Below, one piece after another: positions 1-6,051 of a stretch of 8,597 nt of DNA. The DNA is from JASGDB01 sp049841315. Lineage in GTDB: Bacteria > Bacteroidota > Bacteroidia > Flavobacteriales > Weeksellaceae. The stretch spans positions 1 to 8,597 of the forward strand of contig JASGDB010000025.1 in NCBI GenBank assembly GCA_049841315.1, written 5' to 3'. A program made the translations under genes and the position numbers. The notes beneath the pieces were generated by a model. It was given only the letters and a program-made list of their open reading frames with translations. It was not told the origin of the DNA and searched no databases. Each line of letters opens with the position of its first letter. Within the stretch, counting starts at the first letter, position 1.

Positions 1-636
1 AGTTCGGGAGCGTTGGTTGCGGCGATTTTTGAAAAATATTCTGTCGTAAAACGCAATCCCGAAAATATTTCCAAAGACGAATTAAAGGATTTAAAATCCT
101 TTTTCGGAATTTTGGAAAGTTATTTTCACGGGAAAAGTTCGGGAATCGACCCGCTTATTTGTTATATGAATCTGCCGATTCTTATCGAAAATAAAAATAG
201 TGTGGACAAAGTTTCCATCCCGAAAGAGGAATTGGGAAAAGGTGCGATTTTCCTAATCGATTCGGGAATGACCGGCGAAACCGGACCGATGATTCAGATT
301 TTCTTTGAAAAACTGAAAAACGAAGGGTTCCGCAAAACGCTGAAAGAGGAATTTATCCGCTACAACAACGCTTGTATAGACACTTTTCTGAAAAAAGATA
401 TGAATCCGTTTTTCCGAAATCTCAAAAAATTATCGGTTTGGGCTTACGAACATTTCCGACCGATGATTCCGGAAAATCTTTTCAACGTCTGGAAAAAAGG
501 TCTGGATTCCAATGCGTATTATCTCAAACTTTGCGGAAGCGGTGGCGGCGGTTATATTTTGGGCTTTTCCAAAGACTATGCAAAAGCCGAAAAAATGCTC
601 GAAGGGTTTCATAAAGAAGTGATTTACAGGTTTTAA
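1..636 (+). CDS. Mevalonate kinase-type GHMP kinase, C-terminal part (5' truncated by window edge)
   Basis: The reading frame is open from base 1 and ends at TAA 634-636, giving 211 codons; the true start lies upstream, so the TTG at 13 is not a start. The first residues, SSGALVAA, are the end of the GHMP-kinase ATP-binding motif 2. Then comes HGKSSGIDP at fragment residues 43-51, matching the mevalonate kinase H-G-x-x-S-G-x-D motif, with D50 as the likely catalytic Asp. A C-terminal LCGSGGGGY (177-185) is GHMP motif 3. Family members are about 300-320 aa, so roughly the first 100 residues are missing. In this family ATP phosphorylates mevalonate in the cytoplasmic isoprenoid pathway of Bacteroidota. 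A different GHMP small-molecule kinase of the same fold is possible. The neighbour uppP uses an isoprenoid lipid, but a 180-bp hairpin-containing gap argues against a simple shared operon. Confidence 0.8.
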   Translation, partial: SSGALVAAIFEKYSVVKRNPENISKDELKDLKSFFGILESYFHGKSSGIDPLICYMNLPILIENKNSVDKVSIPKEELGKGAIFLIDSGMTGETGPMIQIFFEKLKNEGFRKTLKEEFIRYNNACIDTFLKKDMNPFFRNLKKLSVWAYEHFRPMIPENLFNVWKKGLDSNAYYLKLCGSGGGGYILGFSKDYAKAEKMLEGFHKEVIYRF

Positions 637-661
637 TTTTTAAAAATAACCGATAATACAA

Positions 662-681
662 AACCCTTTCAGAGTCTCAAA
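662..681 (+). repeat. 20-bp direct repeat, copy 1
   Basis: The 20 bases AACCCTTTCAGAGTCTCAAA occur here and again, identically, at 747-766, with starts 85 bp apart and the 682-714 hairpin between them. Palindromic 'aaccctttcag...' units are a type I recall as dispersed in flavobacterial intergenic regions; that is memory, not a search. Confidence 0.85.
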
Positions 682-714
682 AAACCTCATAGGTTTTCGA
701 AACCTATGAGGTTT
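682..714. repeat. Perfect 15-bp inverted repeat with 3-nt loop
   Basis: Bases 682-696 (AAACCTCATAGGTTT) are exactly complementary to 700-714, leaving a TCG loop at 697-699. The stem is AT-rich at both ends with a CCTCATAGG core. It sits 46 bp after the kinase stop codon. A weak T-rich stretch follows on the plus strand, so it could end or stabilise the kinase transcript. Its near-symmetry also fits a dispersed palindromic intergenic repeat. Confidence 0.85.
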
Positions 715-746
715 AATGGTCTTTTGATAAAAATGTGAATAAACTG

Positions 747-779
747 AACCCTTTCAGAGTCTCAAATTTTGAAGGGGTT
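747..779 (+). repeat. Direct repeat copy 2 embedded in a 10-bp hairpin
   Basis: Bases 747-766 repeat 662-681 exactly. In addition 747-756 (AACCCTTTCA) can pair with 770-779 (TGAAGGGGTT), with one G-U pair and a 13-nt loop. The AAGGGGTTT word at 772-780 recurs at 796-804. The element lies in the leader region of uppP, so it could be part of the untranslated leader or a terminator for the upstream transcript. No exact TAnnTTTG promoter element was found in this gap. Confidence 0.65.
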
Positions 780-816
780 TGATAAATAAACCAAAAAGGG
801 GTTTTATAGAATAAGA

Positions 817-1635
817 ATGGATTTAATCAATGCAATTATTATCGCTGTTATCGAGGGACTTACGGAATACCTTCCCATTTCCTCGACTGCCCACATGGGT
901 TTTGCCGCTGCGCTGATGGGGATGGAAGAAAGCGAATTTATTAAAATGTTTCAGGTGTCCATTCAGTTTGGGGCAATTTTATCGATTGTAGTTCTGTACT
1001 GGAAAAAATTCTTTGATTTTTCCAATCTTAATTTTTATTTAAAACTGGCTTTTGCCGTGATTCCCGCATTGGTATTGGGTTATCTTTTGGATGATAAAAT
1101 AGAGGCGGTTCTGGGAAATCAGATAGCAATTTCTACGGTTTTAATTTTGGGAGGAATTGTCCTAATTTTCTGCGACAAATGGTTTAAAAATCCCAAAATC
1201 CACGATGAAAAGGACATTTCATATAAGAAAGCGCTGATGATTGGTTTCTGGCAGTGTATGGCGATGATGCCGGGAACAAGCCGTTCGGCAGCCTCCATTA
1301 TCGGAGGAATGACACAGGGACTGAGCCGGAAATCGGCCGCTGAATTTTCGTTTTTTCTGGCGGTTCCTACCATGCTGGCGGTAACAGTGTATTCCATTTT
1401 TGTAAAAACATGGGGAAAGGGAACGGTGAATGAAATGAAAGGCTATGAAATGATTCTTCAGGACAATCACCATATCATGCTGTTTTTGGTTGGAAATGTT
1501 GTCGCTTTTATCGTGGCGATGATTGCAGTGAAGTTTTTCATTTCGGTTCTTACGAAGTTTGGATTTAAGGCTTGGGGCTGGTACAGAATTGTGGTAGGAA
1601 TTGGTCTGCTGATATATTTTTCGATGAATAAATGA
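817..1635 (+). CDS. uppP: Undecaprenyl-diphosphate phosphatase UppP (BacA)
   Basis: This 272-aa integral membrane protein belongs to the BacA/UppP family, which dephosphorylates undecaprenyl diphosphate to regenerate the C55 lipid carrier for peptidoglycan and other envelope polymers; loss or overproduction affects bacitracin sensitivity in studied species. The N-terminal EGLTEYLPISSTAH (13-26) carries the E-x3-E acidic pair (E13, E17) and H26. The second active-site motif PGTSRS lies at 152-157 with R156. Several hydrophobic membrane-spanning stretches are visible, including about 51-62, 75-91, 104-118, 221-242 and 252-269. Length matches the family (about 265-275 aa). The ATG at 817 gives the expected N-terminus MDLINAIIIAVIEGLTEY. 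No clear ribosome-binding sequence is present, usual for Bacteroidota. The GNAT gene starts 7 bp after the stop, suggesting cotranscription through truB. Confidence 0.96.
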   Translation: MDLINAIIIAVIEGLTEYLPISSTAHMGFAAALMGMEESEFIKMFQVSIQFGAILSIVVLYWKKFFDFSNLNFYLKLAFAVIPALVLGYLLDDKIEAVLGNQIAISTVLILGGIVLIFCDKWFKNPKIHDEKDISYKKALMIGFWQCMAMMPGTSRSAASIIGGMTQGLSRKSAAEFSFFLAVPTMLAVTVYSIFVKTWGKGTVNEMKGYEMILQDNHHIMLFLVGNVVAFIVAMIAVKFFISVLTKFGFKAWGWYRIVVGIGLLIYFSMNK

Positions 1636-1642
1636 ATATATA

Positions 1643-2098
1643 ATGATGAATAACACTATCAGAAAAGCCACCATTCAGGATTTGGAAGAGCTGTCAGAAT
1701 TATTTGATGAATACAGAATATTTTATCACAAAACTTCGGATTTATCGGGTGCATATCAATTTTTGTCCGAAAGATTAGAAAAAAAAGATTCCGAAATTTT
1801 TGTGGCAGAAAACCAGGGAAAATTGATTGGATTTACTCAGCTTTATCCTTTGTTTTCTTCCACCAGAATGAGACGTTATTGGCTGTTGAACGACCTTTTT
1901 GTCGATGCCGGTTTTCGTGGAAAAGGATTTTCAAAAAAACTGATTGAAGCGGCAAAACAACTTTGCAGGGAAACGGATTCCTGCGGAATGTATCTGGAAA
2001 CATCGAAGGAAAATATTATCGGAAATCAGCTTTATCCAAGCTGTGGTTTCAAAAAATATGACGAAGTGAATTTTTACGAATGGGAACTCGAAAATTGA
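1643..2098 (+). CDS. GNAT-family N-acetyltransferase
   Basis: This 151-aa single-domain protein has the GNAT fold layout: an N-terminal beta-alpha unit (IRKATIQDLEELSELFDEYR, about 5-24), a central strand FVAENQGKLIGFTQLYP, and the acetyl-CoA pyrophosphate-binding motif A, LFVDAGFRGKGFSKKLIEAA, with R92-G93-K94-G95 fitting R/Q-x-x-G-x-G/A. It ends in a typical NQLYPSCGFKKYDEVNFYEW, the motif-B-like region near the C-terminus. The family transfers an acetyl group from acetyl-CoA to an amine of a small molecule, peptide or protein. The substrate cannot be told from sequence. A second ATG at 1646 is an equally possible start. It lies 7 bp after uppP and 16 bp before truB, so it is probably cotranscribed with them, though that placement need not mean a shared function. 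Confidence 0.9.
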   Translation: MMNNTIRKATIQDLEELSELFDEYRIFYHKTSDLSGAYQFLSERLEKKDSEIFVAENQGKLIGFTQLYPLFSSTRMRRYWLLNDLFVDAGFRGKGFSKKLIEAAKQLCRETDSCGMYLETSKENIIGNQLYPSCGFKKYDEVNFYEWELEN

Positions 2099-2114
2099 TT
2101 GCCAAAGCTCAACA

Positions 2115-2840
2115 ATGACCGCCGAACAACTACAATCAGGACAAATTCTTTTGGTGGATAAACCATTGGACTGGACGTCTTTTCAGGCGGTTAACAAATT
2201 GAAATACAAGCTCAAAAGAGAATTTAAAGAGCTTCCGAAAAAATTTAAAATCGGTCACGCCGGAACGCTCGACCCTAAAGCAACCGGACTTCTCATCGTA
2301 TGCACCGGAAAATTCACGAAAAAAATTCCTGAAATTCAGGATGCTCCGAAAGAATACTTCACCGAAATCAAAATCGGAGTACAAACCGAAAGCTACGACA
2401 CCGAAAAACCTGAAATTCTTCATCAGGATTTTTCCCATATTTCAGAAGAAAAAATTCATAGGGTTTTAACAGTATTTATCGGAGAAATCGAGCAGAAACC
2501 GCCCGTTTTTTCCGCCATAAAAATCGACGGAAATCGTGCCTACGATTTGGCGAGAAAAGGCAAGGAAGTGGAAATGAAATCCCGCAAAACCACGATTCAT
2601 TATCTCAATGATGTGGAAATCGAACTGCCTTTTGTCCGCTTTACAGTCGGCTGTTCCAAGGGAACGTACATCAGAAGCCTCGCTCACGATATAGGGCAGA
2701 AACTGGAGGTCGGAGCGTATCTTACACAGCTCAGAAGAACCAAAATCGGGGATCACAAAGTAGAGGACGCTTCTTCGGAGTTTCTCAATAATGATTTTCG
2801 TTTCGGGGATTGTGTTTTGCCGCAAATGCACGAATATTGA
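2115..2840 (+). CDS. truB: tRNA pseudouridine(55) synthase TruB
   Basis: TruB isomerises uridine 55 in the T-loop of tRNAs. The 241-aa product opens with LLVDKPLDWTSFQAVNKLK (12-30), then has the catalytic motif GHAGTLDPKATGLL with nucleophile D53, the KEYF segment with Y81 (matching the active-site tyrosine of the family), and CSKGTYIRSLAHDIG with R187. Other members, such as the E. coli enzyme, are over 300 aa and have a C-terminal PUA domain. Here only about 50 residues follow the GTYIRSL motif, so that domain is absent or much reduced, as is usual in Bacteroidota. The ATG at 2115 gives a typical N-terminus (MTAEQLQSGQILLVDKPL). The gene ends 7 bp before the stop codon of the oppositely oriented pyrE-pyrF fusion, so the two transcripts must overlap at their 3' ends or terminate within coding sequence. 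Confidence 0.96.
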   Translation: MTAEQLQSGQILLVDKPLDWTSFQAVNKLKYKLKREFKELPKKFKIGHAGTLDPKATGLLIVCTGKFTKKIPEIQDAPKEYFTEIKIGVQTESYDTEKPEILHQDFSHISEEKIHRVLTVFIGEIEQKPPVFSAIKIDGNRAYDLARKGKEVEMKSRKTTIHYLNDVEIELPFVRFTVGCSKGTYIRSLAHDIGQKLEVGAYLTQLRRTKIGDHKVEDASSEFLNNDFRFGDCVLPQMHEY

Positions 2841-2847
2841 GAGGTTT

Positions 2848-4206
2848 TTAAAGGCTCTCCAAATACGCATTCCAGCCCGCAGTTTTATAGCTCAGCGCAG
2901 CCTGTTCCGCATTGGCAGCTTTGTAAATGCCGCGCCCGACAATCATAAAATCGGTGTGAAGATTTTTGAAAACATGTTGAGGTGTGTTGTACTGCTGCCC
3001 TTTTCCGTCTCCTTTATCCGCAAGATTCACTCCCGGAGTAAAGAGCAAAAGCTCATCAGAAACCGGTTTTTGGGAAACACCTCCGATAACGTTAGGGTGG
3101 GAAAGAGCTGTCTTTTGAGCCTCTTCAAAATAATGATTGTCCGTAAGCGTTCCTTTGGAAGACATGCTCAAAATCGCAACAACACCGACATTTCTGAAAC
3201 AATCCAAAGAATCATAACCGCCAATGACCTGAGCCGTTACAAAATCCGCCCAGTTGGAAATTTTATACATTCCGTAGGAAAACTGCAGTTCCTGAGTGCT
3301 GCCGATGTCTGCAAATTTCCGGTCTTCCATCAGTAGGAAATTATATTTGGCTGCCATATCTTTTAGCGGAAGAATTGTTGTATCATGGTCAAAATCGGTG
3401 ATAATATCAATATGGGTTTTCAAAGCGACAATGTGAGGACCAACTTTTTCAGCAAAATCCAGAAGCTCTTTTGTCGTTACAACATCAGCGGATGCGATGA
3501 GGTTGGATTTTTTCTCAATGGAAATTTCCAGAAGCCTTTTCGCAACGGAATGGTCGGCGGATGCTAATTTCTGTTCATAAGAAAGCCTTTTTTTTTCTTC
3601 AAATGTAATGACGTTTCCGGCAAGAAAATCTTTGATTCTCGACACTTCATCATCCGCAAGTTTGTTTTCATCCTGAAGAATCTGAACGATTTCCGAAATG
3701 CTGAACAGCACATGAACATTGTAGCCTTTGCTTTCCAGAAGCTCTTTTCCGCCCTGTTCACGGTCGAGAACGACAACGATGTCGGAAACGGAAATTCCCT
3801 CGTTTTCAATTTCGGGAATGGTTTCCAGAAGCGACTTTCCGGAAGTGATGACATCTTCCACCAAAAGACAGTTTTGCCCTTTTTTGAAAATTCCCTCAAT
3901 CATTTTTTTAGTTCCGTATTCTTTGGCTTCCTTTCTTTTGATAATCAAAGGAATATAGCTTTCCAGAGACATTGCCGTTGCCATTGGAAGCGCCGCATAA
4001 GGAACACCGCAAATCAGGTCGAAATTATCCAAAGGAAGCATTTCCAAAAGATAGTTGGCAAGGTTTTTCAGGATTTTAGGCTCTGAAGCCAAAGGGCGGA
4101 GGTCAACATAAAAAGGGCTTTCAATACCGCTTTTCAGTGTGAATCTTCCGAATTTGATAATGCCGAGATTGTAACATTCCAAAAAAAAATCTTTTTTACT
4201 TTCCAT
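2848..4206 (-). CDS. pyrE-pyrF fusion: Bifunctional UMP synthase: orotate phosphoribosyltransferase-OMP decarboxylase fusion
   Basis: This 452-aa protein combines the last two enzymes of de novo UMP synthesis. Residues about 1-200 form the orotate phosphoribosyltransferase: KFGRFTLKSGIESPFYVDLR near the N-terminus and the PRPP-binding loop LLVEDVITSGKSLLE with E117, D118 and T121-S122-G123. After a linker, residues about 215-452 form the orotidine-5'-phosphate decarboxylase: ALKTHIDI with K263 and D267, the catalytic DRKFADIGS (D295, K297, D300), TPGVNL, and the phosphate-binding VGRGIY. The DRKFADIG form and the order OPRT then ODC are those of eukaryotic UMP synthase. Translation from the ATG at 4204-4206 is preferred. 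The frame could extend to a TTG at 4272, but that would begin upstream of the probable promoter (4227-4234) and add residues unlike the family. No frameshift or lost catalytic residue is visible. Confidence 0.94.
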   Translation of the reverse strand: MESKKDFFLECYNLGIIKFGRFTLKSGIESPFYVDLRPLASEPKILKNLANYLLEMLPLDNFDLICGVPYAALPMATAMSLESYIPLIIKRKEAKEYGTKKMIEGIFKKGQNCLLVEDVITSGKSLLETIPEIENEGISVSDIVVVLDREQGGKELLESKGYNVHVLFSISEIVQILQDENKLADDEVSRIKDFLAGNVITFEEKKRLSYEQKLASADHSVAKRLLEISIEKKSNLIASADVVTTKELLDFAEKVGPHIVALKTHIDIITDFDHDTTILPLKDMAAKYNFLLMEDRKFADIGSTQELQFSYGMYKISNWADFVTAQVIGGYDSLDCFRNVGVVAILSMSSKGTLTDNHYFEEAQKTALSHPNVIGGVSQKPVSDELLLFTPGVNLADKGDGKGQQYNTPQHVFKNLHTDFMIVGRGIYKAANAEQAALSYKTAGWNAYLESL

Positions 4207-4226
4207 TTTACTTTTTACGATTTCTA

Positions 4227-4234
4227 CAAAGTTA
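4227..4234 (-). promoter_or_regulatory. Candidate -7 promoter element for the pyrE-pyrF fusion
   Basis: On the minus strand these bases read TAACTTTG, a full match to the Bacteroidota -7 consensus TAnnTTTG. The ATG at 4206 begins 20 nt downstream of the box, so a start site about 7 nt beyond it leaves a leader of roughly 14 nt. A clear -33 TTG is not seen at the usual spacing, which lowers confidence. Confidence 0.6.
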
Positions 4235-4244
4235 AGGATTTCAT

Positions 4245-4252
4245 TACCTTTG
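4245..4252 (+). promoter_or_regulatory. Candidate -7 promoter element for the serine hydrolase gene
   Basis: These bases read TACCTTTG, matching TAnnTTTG on the plus strand. The box ends 19 nt before the ATG at 4272, which predicts a leader of about 13 nt. It is arranged back to back with the minus-strand element at 4227-4234, 10 bp away. No good -33 TTG is visible upstream. Confidence 0.6.
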
Positions 4253-4271
4253 AAAAAATTTAAAACGACCA

Positions 4272-5825
4272 ATGAAACAAAAACTATCTTTCCTGCTCAT
4301 TTTCTGTTCTTTTTTCCTGCTTAATGCTCAGATAGAAGAAAAAAAATTAGATGAACTGATTAAAAACACGCTCAAAACTTTTGATGTTCCGGGAATGTCC
4401 GTAGGAATTATCAAAGACGGAAAAACGGTGTATGCAAAAGGTTCTGGCGTACGCTCGCTGTCGAATAATCTTGCGATGACCGAGCGGACTTTGGTGGGAA
4501 TCGCTTCCAATTCAAAAGGTTTTACCTGCGTTGCGCTGGCAATTCTGGCGGATGAGGGAAGGCTGGATTGGGATGATAAAGTTACCCAATTCATCCCCGA
4601 ATTTCAGATGTACGATTCTTATGTCTCCAAAGAAATTACGATTAAAGACCTTGTAACACACCGTGCAGGACTTGGGCTCGGGCAGGGAGATTTGATGTTT
4701 TTTCCTGAGGGCGGAAGTCTTACGGTAAACGATATCGTCCACAATGTCCGCTATCTGAAACCTGAACATTCTTTCCGGAATAAAATGGATTATAACAATA
4801 TCATGTTCATCGTTGCCGGAGAAGTCATTCACAGAGTTTCCGGAATGAGCTGGGCAGAGTTTATCGAAAAAAGAATCATGAAGCCTGTCGGAATGAATTC
4901 CAGCTACGGAAGCTACAACCGTGCAGTAAAAGCAGGAGCAGACAATCTCATTGATGCTCACGCTCCCATAAACGGAAAAGCTACAGCAGTTCCCCACGAT
5001 TGGAACGAAACAGCCAATGCCGCAGGTGGAATCATGAGTAATATTGAGGATATGCTGATTTGGGCAGAATGTCTTATGAACGGTTTCACGACAAAAGACG
5101 GTAAAAAACTCGTTTCCGATAAGCAGATTCAGCAGTTATGGCAGATTCAGCAGCCGATTCCCATGGCTTTGAAAAATCCTTATGACAGCAGTTTTTACGG
5201 ATACGGATTGGGCTGGTTTCTCAGCGATGTGAAAGGATATAAGCAGGTTCAGCATACCGGCGGTTTGATAGGAACTGTAACGCAGTTTACTCTAATTCCC
5301 GACCTGAAACTCGGAATTGTGGTGCTTACGAATCAGCAGAGCGGTGCGGCTTTCAATACGATTACCAATACGGTGAAAGATTCCTATCTCGGAATTGACG
5401 ACCGTAACTGGCTGAAAACCTACGGAGAACGCAAGGCAAAATTTGATGCGGATATCGAAAAAGGCAAAGCTGAAGTTTTGGCGAAATCAAATGCTTTTGC
5501 CAAAATGAAAGCACAGCACCCGAAACCTGAACAGTATCTCGGAACGTATACGGATGAATGGTTCGGAGATGTGGATATTTTCTCGCAGAATAACGAAACG
5601 AGAGTAGTTTGCAAAAATTCACCGCGTCTGAAAGGGCAGCTGATTCCGTATTCGACAAACACCTTTATTATCAAATGGGAAGACAGAAGCTATGATGCGG
5701 ATGCCTTCATTATTTTCGGATTTGATGAAAACGGAAAGGCGCAGTCAGCGAAAATCAAACCGATTTCGGAAATTACCGATTTCAGCTTCGATTTTGAGGA
5801 TTTGGATTTAAAGAGAACGAAATAA
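4272..5825 (+). CDS. Secreted serine hydrolase, beta-lactamase/penicillin-binding fold with DUF3471-like C-terminal domain
   Basis: The 517-aa protein begins with a signal peptide (lysines at 2 and 4, hydrophobic 6-18, likely cleavage after NAQ at 20), so it is predicted to be exported to the periplasm or beyond; there is no lipobox. Residues about 25-370 form a class C beta-lactamase-related domain (Pfam Beta-lactamase type). Its three active-site elements are intact: SNSK at 79-82 (SxxK, nucleophile S79), YNN at 174-176 (YxN) and HTGG at 328-331 in the KTG position. The segment from about 420 on, with YLGTYTDEWFGDVDI, resembles the DUF3471 beta-barrel often attached to these hydrolases. Substrates in this family include D-amino-acid peptides, esters and peptidoglycan fragments. 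Nothing here identifies the substrate or shows that it degrades beta-lactam antibiotics. It is transcribed divergently from the UMP synthase gene. Confidence 0.92.
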   Translation: MKQKLSFLLIFCSFFLLNAQIEEKKLDELIKNTLKTFDVPGMSVGIIKDGKTVYAKGSGVRSLSNNLAMTERTLVGIASNSKGFTCVALAILADEGRLDWDDKVTQFIPEFQMYDSYVSKEITIKDLVTHRAGLGLGQGDLMFFPEGGSLTVNDIVHNVRYLKPEHSFRNKMDYNNIMFIVAGEVIHRVSGMSWAEFIEKRIMKPVGMNSSYGSYNRAVKAGADNLIDAHAPINGKATAVPHDWNETANAAGGIMSNIEDMLIWAECLMNGFTTKDGKKLVSDKQIQQLWQIQQPIPMALKNPYDSSFYGYGLGWFLSDVKGYKQVQHTGGLIGTVTQFTLIPDLKLGIVVLTNQQSGAAFNTITNTVKDSYLGIDDRNWLKTYGERKAKFDADIEKGKAEVLAKSNAFAKMKAQHPKPEQYLGTYTDEWFGDVDIFSQNNETRVVCKNSPRLKGQLIPYSTNTFIIKWEDRSYDADAFIIFGFDENGKAQSAKIKPISEITDFSFDFEDLDLKRTK

Positions 5826-5835
5826 ATATTCCGTT

Positions 5836-5905
5836 ATTGCGAGCGGAGCGAAGCAATCTTTTGATAATGAGTTCCTAAATGGTTAAGGATTGCTTCATTT
5901 CGCTC
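5836..5905. repeat. Imperfect inverted repeat of the GCGAGCGGAGCGAAGCAATC type
   Basis: Bases 5836-5858 (ATTGCGAGCGGAGCGAAGC and following AATC) contain a short internal ATTGC/GCAAT stem, and GAAGCAATC at 5850-5858 is exactly complementary to GATTGCTTC at 5888-5896, with GAGCG/CGCTC flanking more loosely. I recognise 'gcgagcggagcgaagcaatc' as a commonly dispersed bacterial intergenic word; this is recall, not a search. It begins 10 bp after the hydrolase stop codon. Confidence 0.7.
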
Positions 5906-5921
5906 TTTAAAAACACCCCGT

Positions 5922-5946
5922 CAAAATTTTCTTTTTGAAAATTTTG
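5922..5946. repeat. Perfect 10-bp AT-rich hairpin
   Basis: CAAAATTTTC at 5922-5931 is perfectly complementary to GAAAATTTTG at 5937-5946 around a five-T loop. It lies in the convergent spacer after the serine hydrolase gene and the histidine phosphatase gene, where a bidirectional terminator would be expected, but no run of T directly follows either arm. Confidence 0.75.
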
Positions 5947-5949
5947 CCA

Positions 5950-5966
5950 CCCCTCTGAAAGAGGGG
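5950..5966. repeat. 7-bp GC-rich hairpin (CCCCTCT/AGAGGGG)
   Basis: CCCCTCT at 5950-5956 pairs with AGAGGGG at 5960-5966 around GAA. It starts 3 bp after the AT-rich hairpin, and the two together with the preceding CACCCCGTC look like one composite element that I associate with recurrent flavobacterial intergenic repeats. It could also help end transcription between the convergent genes. Confidence 0.7.
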
Positions 5967-5971
5967 AATAT

Positions 5972-6005
5972 CTCGTATCCCAAAACTCGTATCGTATCTC
6001 GTATC
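5972..6005. repeat. Clustered CTCGTATC short direct repeats
   Basis: CTCGTATC occurs three times (5972-5979, 5986-5993, 5998-6005), and a further CGTATC at 5993-5998 bridges the last two. Spacing is irregular, so this is not a CRISPR array. Related CTCGTA words occur at 7649-7661. Confidence 0.8.
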
Positions 6006-6020
6006 TCTTACCCCGAAACA

Positions 6021-6051
6021 CTTGGCTCTTTTTACTTTTTCCTTGGCTCTT
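6021..6051. repeat. Two copies of CTTGGCTCTT, 21 bp apart
   Basis: CTTGGCTCTT at 6021-6030 recurs at 6042-6051, separated by a T-rich stretch, the second copy running into the stop codon of the minus-strand phosphatase gene. TTGGCTCTT appears a third time at 8359-8367, again outside genes. Read on the minus strand these are A-rich, so they do not form a poly-U terminator for the phosphatase gene. Confidence 0.75.

Noticed and set aside
13..15. Complete kinase gene starting at the TTG at 13
   Set aside because: The residues before it (SSGA) belong to the GHMP motif, and the N-terminal third of the enzyme would be missing; the gene simply enters from outside the window.
1219..1674. 151-codon open frame on the minus strand opposite uppP
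   Set aside because: Product is His/Arg/Ser-rich with no domain and lies opposite the second active-site motif of UppP, so it is a shadow frame.
1643..2098. Toxin-antitoxin or aminoglycoside acetyltransferase identity for the GNAT protein
   Set aside because: No antitoxin partner is adjacent and no substrate-specific motif is visible; only the general GNAT fold is supported.
4207..4272. N-terminal extension of the UMP synthase from a TTG at 4270-4272
   Set aside because: The extra 22 residues have no family counterpart and the extension would start upstream of the TAACTTTG promoter match; the ATG at 4206 gives a normal OPRT N-terminus.
4272..5825. Antibiotic-resistance beta-lactamase
   Set aside because: The SxxK, YxN and HTGG motifs only show the fold and catalytic class; length, the extra C-terminal domain and family breadth fit a general serine hydrolase, so no resistance claim is made.
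5972..6005. Possible CRISPR array from repeated CTCGTATC
   Set aside because: The repeats are only 8 bp, spacing is irregular and partly overlapping, and there are no cas genes.
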